IMG/VR virus record: IMGVR_UViG_3300025770_001492
Span: 181,523 to 245,522 of that record
Source: a virus
Strand: one strand, 5' to 3'
DNA: 64,000 bases
Shown here: positions 9,164 to 17,240 of the stretch, piece by piece
Numbering within the stretch: the stretch's first letter is position 1
How the letters are laid out: every line of letters starts with the position of its first letter
Notes under the pieces: generated by a model
Told to the model about the DNA's origin: nothing
Database searches by the model: none
Seen by the model: only the letters and a program-made list of their open reading frames with translations
Position numbers and translations under genes: made by a program

Positions 9164-10762
9164 TTGAGTAAGTATATCATCGTAGCAGGCGGAGTAATTA
9201 GCGGAACTGGAAAAGGCGTATCCGCAGCATCAATTGGATTACTTCTCAAGCAAAGAGGACACACGGTTGAACTGATAAAGTTTGATCCTTATTTGAACAT
9301 TAATGCTGGAATTTTAGCTCCTCGTGAGCATGGCGAATGTTTTCTGTGCGACGACGGAACAGAAACAGATCTCGATTTGGGGCACTATGAAAGGATCGCA
9401 GGAGTCACAGTAGGGGCTGAAAACATATGCACAGCAGGAACGATATACAAAGAGTTAGTAGAAGAACAAGAGGATGGAAAATGGCTTGGACATACGATTC
9501 AAGTCATGCCTCATGTTACAGATAAGATATCTGAAAGACTTTTGAACTTGGGAAAAAAAGCGGATATCGTAATTGCCGAGATCGGCGGAACTGTTGGAGA
9601 TGTTGAATCTGATCCCTTCTTCAAGGCTGTAGCCAGATTCAAACAAAAGTATGAAAATGACTGCATGGTTGTCATGGTGTCTCCAATTTTGTGGGTTCCC
9701 ACAATCAAGGAGTTTAAAACAAAGCCTCTGCAAAGGTCTCTCATCGACCTCAAGTCTCACGGACTCAACCCAGACATGCTTTTGTGCAGAGTTGATAGGG
9801 ATGTGCCATCAGACATAATAAGAAAGGTATCTGACACCACCGGCGTGCCAATCCAAGCTGTTTTCGACGCACCAGATGTAAAAACAATATATCAGGTTCC
9901 AATTGAGTTTTATAATCGTGAAGTGGACGACATGATTGTAGATAAACTTCGTTTAAAACGAAAAGGTTGTAGAATAGGCCAGTATAGGAAGCTAGTTGAG
10001 AAAGCCAATAATCCAACTAATCGAAATATAACAATTGGAATATTTGGTAAATATGAGAATTGCGATGAGGCTTATATTTCTTTAAAAGAAGCGTTAATGC
10101 ATGCTGGCTTGGCACAAGATGTGAATGTCAACATCGAATGGATCAATTCTTCAGACTTAGAGGCGTGTAAAAATGTTAAAAAATATTTTAAGGATTTAGA
10201 TGGAATCATTGTGCCTGGCGGTTTCGATAAAAGAGGAGTAGAAGGAAAAATAAAAGCAATCAAGTATGCTCGTGAAAACAATGTTCCATTTCTTGGAATA
10301 TGTTTAGGTCTTCAATGTGCTGTAATTGAATATGCTAGAAATGTGATGGGGCTAAAGGGAGCAAGTAGTCTAGAATTTGATAAAAAGTGCGAGCACCCAG
10401 TTATCAACTATGTTGAAGGACAAGAAGATCTTAAGAAAAAGTCTGGAACCATGCGATTGGGAGCATATGATTGCGTTGTGACCGAAAATTCTGTTGCTCA
10501 TTCTCTGTATGGCAAGCAAACAATTAGCGAACGACACAGGCACAGATACGAAGTAAACAATGATTATATTAATGACTTGGAAAAACATGGGATGTTAGTA
10601 TCTGGAGTAAATCCAAAGAGTGGACTGGTTGAAATTGTTGAAATAACAGATCATAAATATTTTATAGCAACCCAAGCCCACCCAGAGTTTAAGAGTTCAA
10701 TTGTGAATCCTGCACCTTTGTTCAAAGGTCTTATTGATAACTGTTTAGCTTTTCGAGTATGA
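9164..10762 (+). CDS. pyrG: CTP synthase
   Basis: The enzyme converts UTP to CTP using ATP and glutamine. The 532-residue protein has the N-terminal synthase domain (GGVISGTGKGVSAAS, then DDGTETDLDLGHYER near 70) and a C-terminal glutamine amidotransferase domain with the nucleophile in FLGICLGLQCAV near 385 and the closing His-Glu in ATQAHPEF near 508. It starts at TTG 9164, chosen because AGGAG lies 9 bases upstream and the protein then begins MSKYIIVAGG as in the family. Usual length is about 535-550. It follows the reductase and points to phage-directed pyrimidine supply. The next gene overlaps its stop by 4 bp. Confidence 0.95.
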   Translation: MSKYIIVAGGVISGTGKGVSAASIGLLLKQRGHTVELIKFDPYLNINAGILAPREHGECFLCDDGTETDLDLGHYERIAGVTVGAENICTAGTIYKELVEEQEDGKWLGHTIQVMPHVTDKISERLLNLGKKADIVIAEIGGTVGDVESDPFFKAVARFKQKYENDCMVVMVSPILWVPTIKEFKTKPLQRSLIDLKSHGLNPDMLLCRVDRDVPSDIIRKVSDTTGVPIQAVFDAPDVKTIYQVPIEFYNREVDDMIVDKLRLKRKGCRIGQYRKLVEKANNPTNRNITIGIFGKYENCDEAYISLKEALMHAGLAQDVNVNIEWINSSDLEACKNVKKYFKDLDGIIVPGGFDKRGVEGKIKAIKYARENNVPFLGICLGLQCAVIEYARNVMGLKGASSLEFDKKCEHPVINYVEGQEDLKKKSGTMRLGAYDCVVTENSVAHSLYGKQTISERHRHRYEVNNDYINDLEKHGMLVSGVNPKSGLVEIVEITDHKYFIATQAHPEFKSSIVNPAPLFKGLIDNCLAFRV

Positions 10763-11118
10763 AAAATAAATTGAAGAAATCCGACCTTTGCCCAATCTGT
10801 GAAGACTTTATGGATTTAGCAATTGTAAGTTGTAAAAAAACTCCATTCGTAGATGGTAGAAATTACTCTAAAATATGCTTTACATGTTGGCACGTTCCAA
10901 AGGAAGAAGTTCAGAATTATAACGAAGATGGAACTATTGAAAGCATAGATGGACCATTTTACGATCATATCCATCTTAATTCTGCTCAAGAATTAGTAGA
11001 CCAAGGAACTGCCGACTCTTTGAAACAAGCAAGGAAATCTGTAAGGTGTGTAAAAAAGAAATGCAAAGGCTTGAAACAACCAATAAAACACAATAGGCCG
11101 AAGCAAGAGCTTGGGTAA
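10759..11118 (+). CDS. Small zinc-finger-like protein, unknown
   Basis: No family recognised. The 119-residue protein has CPIC at about 11, C-F-T-C-W-H at 43-47 and a C-terminal VRCVKKKCKG, so two or three metal-binding cysteine pairs are likely. The middle is acidic and the C terminus strongly basic. The ATG overlaps the CTP synthase stop by 4 bp, implying coupled translation. Nucleic-acid binding is possible but not shown. Confidence 0.65.
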   Translation: MKNKLKKSDLCPICEDFMDLAIVSCKKTPFVDGRNYSKICFTCWHVPKEEVQNYNEDGTIESIDGPFYDHIHLNSAQELVDQGTADSLKQARKSVRCVKKKCKGLKQPIKHNRPKQELG

Positions 11119-11164
11119 AATTGCATTTAAAATGTATATAAGTAAAGCATAAAAGAGATATATC

Positions 11165-11734
11165 ATGAAATTTAGAGAATTTTTACTAAACGAAGACAGC
11201 AAATATTTAAGTGAAAAAATAGGCGGTATTTTGAGCATATTGCACGCTACCCAAGAAGATAAAGACGGACTTGGGAGCAGAGACATTGAAACTTATGCAC
11301 AAAAAGTTATCAATCAAATAAAGCCAATTTTAAACATTTCAAAAGGATCGAAGGATGTGCAACGATCCCTTCAGAAAGTCGCAGTAGCAATATCAATTGC
11401 AATGGAAGAAAAAAAAGGAGACGAACTCTTGGACATTATGTCAAAATCTTCCCAAATTATAGAAAAATTGTTATCTGATATGGGAAGCCCGATTCAAGAT
11501 TTGGGAACCCCTCCTGAGGCCGGAAAGCCACAAGACCAAGATTCGGCACTTCAGCCTCCGATTGAACCAGAAACGCCAGAGCAGCCTCCTGTCGATCCCT
11601 CACAGCCTCAGCAACCTGCTCCTGTCGATCCCTCACAGCCTCAGCAACCTGCTCCTGTCGATCCCTCACAGCCTCAGCAACCTGCTCCTGTCGATCCAAG
11701 ACAAGCACAGCGGCTTTCTTTGCCACAAGGATAG
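11165..11734 (+). CDS. Capsid-targeting-like N terminus, helical domain and PQQPAPVDPSQ repeats
   Basis: Unrecognised 189-residue protein. It starts MKFREFLLNEDSKYLSEK, a strong copy of the shared N-terminal tag. Residues 20-100 look like a compact helical domain, and the C-terminal third has a tandem 11-residue unit V-D-P-S-Q-P-Q-Q-P-A-P repeated about three times, coded by 33-bp DNA repeats near 11594-11694. The layout (tag, small domain, Pro/Gln tail) parallels the protein at 963. I infer a virion-internal protein. Confidence 0.72.
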   Translation: MKFREFLLNEDSKYLSEKIGGILSILHATQEDKDGLGSRDIETYAQKVINQIKPILNISKGSKDVQRSLQKVAVAISIAMEEKKGDELLDIMSKSSQIIEKLLSDMGSPIQDLGTPPEAGKPQDQDSALQPPIEPETPEQPPVDPSQPQQPAPVDPSQPQQPAPVDPSQPQQPAPVDPRQAQRLSLPQG

Positions 11735-11745
11735 AAATTCATAAC

Positions 11746-12177
11746 ATGATAAGTCACAAGCACCTAATGATAAGGGCAGAAGTCCAGAATCCCATAAAAA
11801 CCACTGAATCTGCATTTACTTGGATGGAGAAACTGGTTGATTCGATTGGGATGGTCATTTGCCCAAATGGAGGGCCTCATGTCCACTATGTAAATAAAGA
11901 AAACAACTGCGGCATTGCCGCAGTTGTTATGATTGAAACGAGCCATTGCAGTTTGCATGTTTGGGACAAGGCAGATCCGCCATTGGTTCAGTTTGATGTG
12001 TATTCTTGTTCAGATTATGAAGTTTCAAAGGTACTGGAGCTTTTGAATGAAATGAAACCTACGAAAGTGTGGTGGAAATTATTCAATAGAGAAAGTATAA
12101 TAAAAGAAGAAGATAATAGTTTTAAAGACTATGCCATCACACTCAAGTCAGATGACTGTTTGCGTGAATTATTTTAA
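11746..12177 (+). CDS. speD: S-adenosylmethionine decarboxylase-like proenzyme
   Basis: The 143-residue protein resembles small prokaryotic AdoMet decarboxylases, which self-cleave to make a pyruvoyl cofactor and supply aminopropyl groups for spermidine. The core ETSHCSLHVWDK near 66 aligns with the S-E-S-H-x-T-I-H-x-W cleavage segment of bacterial SpeD, and DVYSCSD near 84 aligns with the D-V-F-x-C-G-D active-site cysteine segment. The motif match is partial, so function is probable, not certain. Similar genes occur in cyanophages, where polyamine supply may help pack DNA. It is followed closely by an amidotransferase gene. Confidence 0.72.
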   Translation: MISHKHLMIRAEVQNPIKTTESAFTWMEKLVDSIGMVICPNGGPHVHYVNKENNCGIAAVVMIETSHCSLHVWDKADPPLVQFDVYSCSDYEVSKVLELLNEMKPTKVWWKLFNRESIIKEEDNSFKDYAITLKSDDCLRELF

Positions 12178-12180
12178 CTT

Positions 12181-12194
12181 GGAGGTGCATCATT
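12181..12194 (+). promoter_or_regulatory. Ribosome site GGAGG before an apparent AUU start
   Basis: GGAGG at 12181-12185 is followed after 6 bases by ATT at 12192 and then TGC. The in-frame codons upstream contain no ATG, GTG or TTG before the preceding stop region. The next codon must be the catalytic Cys of a class II amidotransferase, so ATT is the best start. Confidence 0.65.
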
Positions 12195-13397
12195 TGCGGC
12201 ATAAGCGGTTATATAGGACAAAGTAAGCATCCTGATATAACATATTCTCTAATTACAAATTTATTTAGTTGTATAGAATCCAGAGGTCGAGATGCTTCTG
12301 GCTTTTGGGGGGTTTCAAAAGATAGCGGAAAAATTCTATATCACAAAGAGCCAATTACTTCTAGCACGTTTATAAAAGGAGAAACTTGGAAAAAAATATC
12401 CAAGATGAATCCTGACATTCTTTTAACTCATGCGAGGGGTGCTTCAAAAGGTGTCGGTGCTCCATTTGTGAACTCCAACAATCATCCCTTCGTAAATAGC
12501 GACAAATCAATAGGTCTGATTCACAACGGCAGGGTGTCAGATTGCCAGTACAGAACTTTAAAAAAGAGGTATGAAGTATCCTCTGGTTGCGATTCAGAAA
12601 TATTGTTAAGAATATTTGAGCACGCACATTTGAATTCAAACAAGAATGATACTTCTGGGTTTATGAACATATGGTCACAAGTTCTTGAGGCCCACATGGC
12701 AATAGCAGTTGGAGAAAAGACGAGCAAGCACGAAAGAAGGTTGTGGATCTCAAGAAACGAGCATCGCCCTAATTGGGTTGTAGATTTAAGAAAGCAATTG
12801 GGGCAATTGTTTTTCGTATCTACCCCAGAAATATGGGCTGAAGCTGTAGACAATTGTTCTTTGTTGAAGAATTTTATAAAAAAATTTAAAATGGTAGAAC
12901 TCCCAACAGAAGAGATTTGGAGATTTAAATTATCAGAAAATAACAAGATAGATTTAAGTAAGTTTAAGGTTCATTTTGAAGGAACCGAAGAATGGGACCA
13001 CACAGAATCCCTTATTCCGATAGTTAAAAATACTGTTAATGATGAAATTTATTCAAACTTAGATGAATCAGAAAATGTTATAAAAAAATACAAACCCAAT
13101 CCAGTCAAATTAAACACAGAGTTAGACAGAAAAGTTGATCCTGTATTTTCCAGTCCTGAAAAGTGCGAAGAAATCGATTGTTTTTACAGTAATGGCATAT
13201 GCACGGACAAAGACGGTTTAGAAAGAATCTGCGACAGTATAAAATCAATTAAGTTTATGCTAGAAGATATAGAAACCCTTGCAGAAAACAAACTTATCGA
13301 GGGATCAATGGAAGAAAGTGAAATGCTTGAATTATTGTACGCACTGGAGTCAACTGGAGTCGATTTAAATGGGACTTTAAGAATTCTTAAGCAATAA
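12192..13397 (+). CDS. Class II glutamine amidotransferase, apparent AUU start
   Basis: The 401-residue protein begins (M)CGISGYIGQ, so after Met removal the N-terminal Cys is the nucleophile of an Ntn-type amidotransferase that releases ammonia from glutamine. Other conserved parts are ESRGRDASGFWG near 35, LTHARGASKG near 75, an N-x-H-P-F segment near 98 and LIHNGRVSD near 110. The C-terminal third has no synthetase domain that I recognise, so the ammonia acceptor must be elsewhere; the COOH-NH2 ligase at 52201 is a candidate partner by precedent in phages. The first in-frame ATG (12405) would delete the active site, so the gene must start upstream, most likely at ATT 12192. Confidence 0.85.
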   Translation: MCGISGYIGQSKHPDITYSLITNLFSCIESRGRDASGFWGVSKDSGKILYHKEPITSSTFIKGETWKKISKMNPDILLTHARGASKGVGAPFVNSNNHPFVNSDKSIGLIHNGRVSDCQYRTLKKRYEVSSGCDSEILLRIFEHAHLNSNKNDTSGFMNIWSQVLEAHMAIAVGEKTSKHERRLWISRNEHRPNWVVDLRKQLGQLFFVSTPEIWAEAVDNCSLLKNFIKKFKMVELPTEEIWRFKLSENNKIDLSKFKVHFEGTEEWDHTESLIPIVKNTVNDEIYSNLDESENVIKKYKPNPVKLNTELDRKVDPVFSSPEKCEEIDCFYSNGICTDKDGLERICDSIKSIKFMLEDIETLAENKLIEGSMEESEMLELLYALESTGVDLNGTLRILKQ

Positions 13398-13409
13398 CTC
13401 TATTATTTT

Positions 13410-13982
13410 ATGGACGACTATGAAATTGAACCAATTTGGGAAAATACAAAGCCTAAGAAAATAAAAACAGGGCAAAAAGGGAAAAGGGTTGAAAGAGAGC
13501 TTTGCAAGGCTTTGAATAAGAGATTTGCAAAACTAATTTCCGAAAATCCATCTTGGGGTCAGTTTTCTCGATCTATTGGATCAGGGAATCGATGGGGTCA
13601 AGTGTCCAATCTTCCAAAGCATGCTAAAGATACTTTTTCTGGTGACATAACCTGTCCAGAGAATTTCAAGTTCACAATAGAATCTAAAGGCGGCTATAAC
13701 GATATTGACCTCAATTCCGCTTTTGACAAAGGTCACAAAGAACTAGACACCTTCTTGCAGCAGGCATTGGATGATTCGGAGAGATCTGGAAGGCATCCTA
13801 TGCTTGTGTGGAAAAAAGATAGAAAGCCAAGACTTGTCTTTGTTGAGAGAGACGTAGTAGAATCAGAGTTGACATCTAAACAGATAGTTGCTTCTGATTA
13901 CGTTTTGATTTATAGAGATTGGGTGGCTTTTAATTTAGATAAACTCTTAGGCTTTGATGACAAATTCTTTTTTGATTTTTAA
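13410..13982 (+). CDS. Putative PD-(D/E)xK nuclease, Holliday-resolvase-like
   Basis: The 190-residue protein has a basic start, then GKRVERELCKALN near 24, FSRSIGSGNRWGQ near 50, and FSGDITCPENF...FTIESKGGY near 73-95. The order E in the first helix, then G-D-I, then E-S-K is the layout of archaeal Hjc-type resolvases and other PD-(D/E)xK enzymes. I infer a structure-specific DNA nuclease acting in recombination or packaging. Its stop overlaps the stop of the convergent gene at 13979 by 4 bp. Confidence 0.6.
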   Translation: MDDYEIEPIWENTKPKKIKTGQKGKRVERELCKALNKRFAKLISENPSWGQFSRSIGSGNRWGQVSNLPKHAKDTFSGDITCPENFKFTIESKGGYNDIDLNSAFDKGHKELDTFLQQALDDSERSGRHPMLVWKKDRKPRLVFVERDVVESELTSKQIVASDYVLIYRDWVAFNLDKLLGFDDKFFFDF

Positions 13983-14221
13983 CTGTTCGCTTTTTTCATC
14001 AATTTCAAGAAAGATTCTCTAGCTTCTTTGTTGTATCCTGCAATAGGATTTGCGGAGTATTTCTTGAATTCTGAAATAGTTGCTTTTTCCCTTTTAGGCT
14101 TTTGCCCATCAATGTACTCTACGAGCATGTAGTTCTTCCATCTTCTCACATTCCCGTGCATGTAAGGGGAAGATTTTTTAGACGCCCAACAAAGTCTTTT
14201 TTTGAATATGTATCTTTTCAT
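13979..14221 (-). CDS. Small basic protein, unknown
   Basis: An 80-residue lysine- and arginine-rich protein beginning MKRYIFKKRLCWASKK. The frame continues upstream to 14341, but that extension lies over a terminator hairpin and has poor coding character, so I start at 14221. The C-terminal part (KREKATISEFKKYSANPIAGYNKEA) suggests a helical nucleic-acid-binding protein, but no family is recognised. It shares a TTAA stop overlap with the convergent nuclease-like gene. Confidence 0.55.
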   Translation of the reverse strand: MKRYIFKKRLCWASKKSSPYMHGNVRRWKNYMLVEYIDGQKPKREKATISEFKKYSANPIAGYNKEARESFLKLMKKANS

Positions 14222-14325
14222 GGTTGTGCCATGATACCATGAAATTTTTGGTTGTAAAGCAAAAAACAGGCTCATAAGTATAAATAATATTGGAGTGCGC
14301 TTGCCATGGAAGGATAACAAGCAGC

Positions 14326-14370
14326 AAAAAGCCCCGTTCAACCTTTGTTGCTCTGAACGGGGCTATTTTT
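14326..14370. terminator. Bidirectional terminator hairpin
   Basis: An 11-bp stem (AGCCCCGTTCA at 14330-14340 with TGAACGGGGCT at 14354-14364) has A-rich and T-rich flanks on both sides, so it can end transcripts in either direction. The 14222-14429 gap otherwise shows no gene. Confidence 0.85.
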
Positions 14371-14372
14371 AT

Positions 14373-14402
14373 AAAAAAACCCCAACAATGCAATTGTCGG
14401 GG
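14373..14402 (-). terminator. Terminator for the minus-strand tail operon
   Basis: Reading the minus strand, CCCCG and TTGT halves pair across a TTGCA loop and are followed by TTTTTTTAT. It lies just after the stop of the gene at 14430. One mismatch interrupts the stem. Confidence 0.7.
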
Positions 14403-14429
14403 CCGGTCGGGCTAAGGAAGAAACCGTCA

Positions 14430-15161
14430 CTAGTATATCTGTACCTGCTGCTTGTCTGAAATATGTACAGTGTCACCAAAATCCATCTGAAACCAAACGT
14501 TATAAATCCCACAATCCATCTCAGTCGTGTCAAGGTAATAGTACCCAACACATTTCTCTCTAAGCTCTACAAGTTCGCAATCTACTACTAATCTGAGGTC
14601 CTGTTCAGCAGGCATACATTCTCCACACTCTTGTTCGATAGACACTTTAAGAGGAGACACTATAGCTAAGTTTTGATAATACCTATTCAGATCGCTAGTC
14701 TTAGGGACATTTGGAGTAATGTCTATTATTAAATAATTTTTTGAACCTTGTCTAATTTTATTTGGTCTAAAAGAAAAATCAAATCCATACACAACAGGAA
14801 CAGGAGAAGTGAACCAAAGGTCAGGAAAGATTTCAAAGCTGTTCTCAATCTGAGCCTCAGTTTCGCCAGATTCAACCTCAACAGTCCAGACATCTGAATA
14901 CCTTCCTATTGTGTAGACTGCTTGCTCCAATTCAACAGATGTTGAATATTGTCCAGTAGAATCAAGGCTAACATCTGCCGACTCTATAGTTTGAACTAAC
15001 CTTTTGCCATCTGGATTCGCTGCTGTTTTTTCGTCATCAAAAGCGTATATTTCCACCTTAGTGACAGAATTAAAATTACGATAGTTATTTGAATTATATG
15101 CAAATACTCGTAATTTTAATTCATCACCGACAACGGGGTTTTGAAATCTTTCTTTAGACAT
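14430..15161 (-). CDS. Virion structural protein, Ig-like/beta-sandwich type
   Basis: The 243-residue protein has repeated beta-rich segments with phrases such as GDELKLRVFAYNSN, VEIYAFDDE, STGQYSTSVEL and CVGYYYLDTT, and a cysteine-rich stretch EQECGECMPAEQD. The Y-Y-L-D-x-T phrase and the overall strand pattern resemble the N-terminal domains of the fibre-like proteins at 58361 and 59981. It follows the gp26-like baseplate gene in the same direction and is probably a tail or baseplate accessory. Function is inferred from context. Confidence 0.6.
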   Translation of the reverse strand: MSKERFQNPVVGDELKLRVFAYNSNNYRNFNSVTKVEIYAFDDEKTAANPDGKRLVQTIESADVSLDSTGQYSTSVELEQAVYTIGRYSDVWTVEVESGETEAQIENSFEIFPDLWFTSPVPVVYGFDFSFRPNKIRQGSKNYLIIDITPNVPKTSDLNRYYQNLAIVSPLKVSIEQECGECMPAEQDLRLVVDCELVELREKCVGYYYLDTTEMDCGIYNVWFQMDFGDTVHISDKQQVQIY

Positions 15162-15171
15162 TTAACTAACC

Positions 15172-15426
15172 TTATTTTTTAGCTTTTCTTCTAGCTGCTT
15201 CCATCGCTTCGTTTTCACGATTTTTTTGTTTTATAAATCGCTCAATTATCCACTTCCGTTCATTGACAGGTATTTGCAAACATTGTGCCCTGCCCATCCG
15301 AAGATGATACTGGAAGAAAAATATTTCTTCCATTAAGTTTTCCCAAAGAATAATCGACGGATCAGTTGCTAGTTCACCTACTGGGTCGTTCGGGTTTTCT
15401 TCTTTGCCCTTGGGAAGAAAAAATTT
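15172..15426 (-). CDS. -1 frame extension of the gp26-like gene (tail assembly chaperone-like)
   Basis: This open frame overlaps the end of the gp26-like gene in the -1 frame and has no suitable start codon of its own except an internal ATG. It reads on as FFLPKGKEENPNDPVGEL, then LWENLMEEIFFFQYHLRMG and PVNERKWIIERFIKQ, ending RRKAKK. The W...F-x-Y-H...E-R-x-W pattern resembles short C-terminal parts of tail assembly chaperones. At 15426-15420 the minus strand has the slippery heptamer A_AAT_TTT in the zero frame, directly followed by T_TTT_TTC. Slippage would give a 436-residue product beside the 367-residue one. I see no strong stimulatory hairpin. Confidence 0.7.
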   Translation of the reverse strand, partial: KFFLPKGKEENPNDPVGELATDPSIILWENLMEEIFFFQYHLRMGRAQCLQIPVNERKWIIERFIKQKNRENEAMEAARRKAKK

Positions 15427-16481
15427 GATTCCAAAGGCAGTTCTACCTCAAATTCCTCCATTGTGAATGGGCTTGTAATTTCAACCGTTGTGTCTACACC
15501 AAAAGGCGGCTCATTCACAGAATTTCTAAGGTAGGAAACATCATTGACTGAAAGTCTCTTGAGCAATTCTAGAATTTCATGCTGATTAGTCAGACCTTCT
15601 AGGTCTGTAATTAAAAGCGAAGTCCTATAGAGAAGAGTATCGTCAGCTTGTTCTACGCCTCCAAATTCCTTGTTCTTTCTTTCTCTGTATTCTTGAACTT
15701 TGATGTCATCCGTTCCAGTTGCCAATCTGTAAGAGAAGTTAAGGCCACTAGTTGGAAGCGTGTCTCCTAAGCTGTTCAAATCAAAGTCATAAGGGCATTC
15801 ATCTACAAACAAGCTGTTTAAATCAATCACGGTGGAAAACTTTTTATTTGTAAAAGGACACGTAAGCTGTACGTCGTATTCTGGCGTATAGGATATGCCT
15901 CTTAGAAACAACAATAGATATGTTCTATCAGAACTGAGCCACTTGGATGTATCGAAATCATCCTGCATGCACTTTCTGAATATCATGTCAATAGCTTTTC
16001 CCTGCTTGACGAATCTCGGAGTGGCTAGAATTTGCTCTTCTGCACCTGTCATCGGACGGACCTTAACAACCCCATCAGTAGGACCATCTGTGCCATCATA
16101 GAATTTTCCCTTTGATGGCAAATTGATTTCTTCATAGTTGAAAGTTGCCCCTGATACAGCACTAATCAACTCTTCCAGCCGATTGCTTCCGGTAGTTCTC
16201 AGATTAGGAGAATCAGAATACTGTTGCTCTGGCCTTGGTTGAGGACCGTTTTTAGAGGGTCCTTGTTCGCCTTTTACGTTTTGCTGCGCTTGTAAAAACT
16301 GCTGAGGGACGCTCCCGGAAATAGAAACTCCTTTATCTCCAGCAGGTTGTTGCGGAGTTTCTCCCGTTTCGGCAGCAACAGCTTCACGAACAGCTTGCCC
16401 TGCATTCATTGGGTTATCACCAGATTCTACGTCTGATGGATTAACTGGTTGTCTGTCTTGACGGAATGTATCTTCTGCCAT
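15378..16481 (-). CDS. 26: Baseplate hub protein, T4 gp26-like
   Basis: The first ~110 residues are disordered (Gln, Pro, Gly rich). The domain after that has NLPSKGKFYDG near 122, VKVRPMTGAEEQILATPR near 138 and KQGKAIDMIFRKCM near 160, the hallmark of the T4 gp26 hub family, then FLRGISYTPEY near 193 and TCPFTNKKF near 210. It acts in assembling the central baseplate hub. A GGGGAGA ribosome site precedes the ATG. Its 3' end carries tandem slippery sequences and overlaps a -1 frame extension. It is longer than T4 gp26 because of the disordered N terminus. Confidence 0.82.
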   Translation of the reverse strand: MAEDTFRQDRQPVNPSDVESGDNPMNAGQAVREAVAAETGETPQQPAGDKGVSISGSVPQQFLQAQQNVKGEQGPSKNGPQPRPEQQYSDSPNLRTTGSNRLEELISAVSGATFNYEEINLPSKGKFYDGTDGPTDGVVKVRPMTGAEEQILATPRFVKQGKAIDMIFRKCMQDDFDTSKWLSSDRTYLLLFLRGISYTPEYDVQLTCPFTNKKFSTVIDLNSLFVDECPYDFDLNSLGDTLPTSGLNFSYRLATGTDDIKVQEYRERKNKEFGGVEQADDTLLYRTSLLITDLEGLTNQHEILELLKRLSVNDVSYLRNSVNEPPFGVDTTVEITSPFTMEEFEVELPLESNFFFPRAKKKTRTTQ

Positions 16482-16534
16482 AATTTTATATCTCCCCTAG
16501 AAATTTCTAGAAATTTATTTTATACTATCATAGT
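16482..16534. promoter_or_regulatory. Divergent promoter/operator region with two palindromes
   Basis: Between the divergent genes at 16481 and 16535 lie a perfect 16-bp palindrome AAATTTCTAGAAATTT (16501-16516), which is also part of a tandem CTAGAAATTT repeat, and a second palindrome ATACTAT-C-ATAGTAT (16522-16536) that overlaps the ATG of the plus-strand gene. Both look like protein-binding sites. No factor is identified. Confidence 0.5.
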
Positions 16535-16897
16535 ATGCTTAATTTAAATTTGAATAATATTGAAAAATTAGTCTTTGAGAGTGGCGTTATTAAGAAGTTT
16601 CCAGAGTTCAAACACCAATATGATCAATGGAAGCTCTCAAAAATGAGTCCCTCTTTAAGGCAACTTGGGAAACGGACGTTAATTGACTTTGTTAATTGCC
16701 TGCAAAATGAACACATCTCTGCTTTAGAGAACTATTTTAAAACTTCAATTACTATTGATAAATTAGATTATCACACAGCTAAAAACTATAATTTTTCTAC
16801 GTCTAGGTTGGAAATCGATTTGAATGACATTCAAGGACTCGAAAACTTTACGACGTATACGGATGGTTGTCAAACTTATATATCCTTTTGGCGTTAA
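16535..16897 (+). CDS. Hypothetical protein
   Basis: 120 residues, no recognised family. It starts MLNLNLNNIEKLVFESG and is mostly helical and polar, with FPEFKHQYDQWKLSKMSPSLRQLGKR near 22-48 and an acidic end (LEIDLNDIQGLEN). It is the first gene of a plus-strand operon of small proteins running to 17951. A palindrome overlaps the start codon, so expression may be regulated there. Confidence 0.6.
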   Translation: MLNLNLNNIEKLVFESGVIKKFPEFKHQYDQWKLSKMSPSLRQLGKRTLIDFVNCLQNEHISALENYFKTSITIDKLDYHTAKNYNFSTSRLEIDLNDIQGLENFTTYTDGCQTYISFWR

Positions 16898-16919
16898 TTT
16901 TTAATAAGGAGCACTCGCT

Positions 16920-17240
16920 ATGAATTTGTTTTTGTTTTCACTATCGGTGATTGGGATGACTCACATCATTGTTGACTCTAGTATATTTGCCCCTATAAGG
17001 TGGTTATTTGAGAAAATATTACCAAAATATCTTTACAAGATTTTGGAATGTTACCAATGCTCAGGAACTTGGTGCGGATTCGCACTGGGTTGGGCGATAG
17101 TGGACAAAGATCCATTTGTCGTGTTCGCTTGTGGGTGTGCAGGAAGCTTTTTGTCAACGCTTGCGGCCACATTCCTTAACTATCTTGAAGCAAGGTCTGT
17201 TGTTGATATTGATCTTAATGACGATGAAGGCGAAGTTTGA
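16920..17240 (+). CDS. Small membrane protein with C-x-x-C motif (DUF1360-like)
   Basis: The 106-residue protein has a hydrophobic start, SSIFAPIRWLFEKILPKYLYK near 21, then CYQCSGTWCGFALGW near 43-57 and another membrane segment. The order T-H-I-I-V-D-S-S-x-x-F-x-P-x-R followed by C-x-x-C-x-x-x-W matches my memory of the DUF1360 family common in phages. Role unknown. AAGGAG lies 9 bases before the ATG, and the next gene overlaps the stop by 4 bp. Confidence 0.7.
   Translation: MNLFLFSLSVIGMTHIIVDSSIFAPIRWLFEKILPKYLYKILECYQCSGTWCGFALGWAIVDKDPFVVFACGCAGSFLSTLAATFLNYLEARSVVDIDLNDDEGEV

Noticed and set aside
12405-13397. Amidotransferase starting at the first ATG (12405)
   Set aside because: This would remove the N-terminal Cys and the first conserved motifs, which are clearly present upstream in the same frame.
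14279-14286. Perfect TATAAATA on the plus strand
   Set aside because: No gene follows downstream on that strand; it runs straight into terminator hairpins, so it is probably chance.
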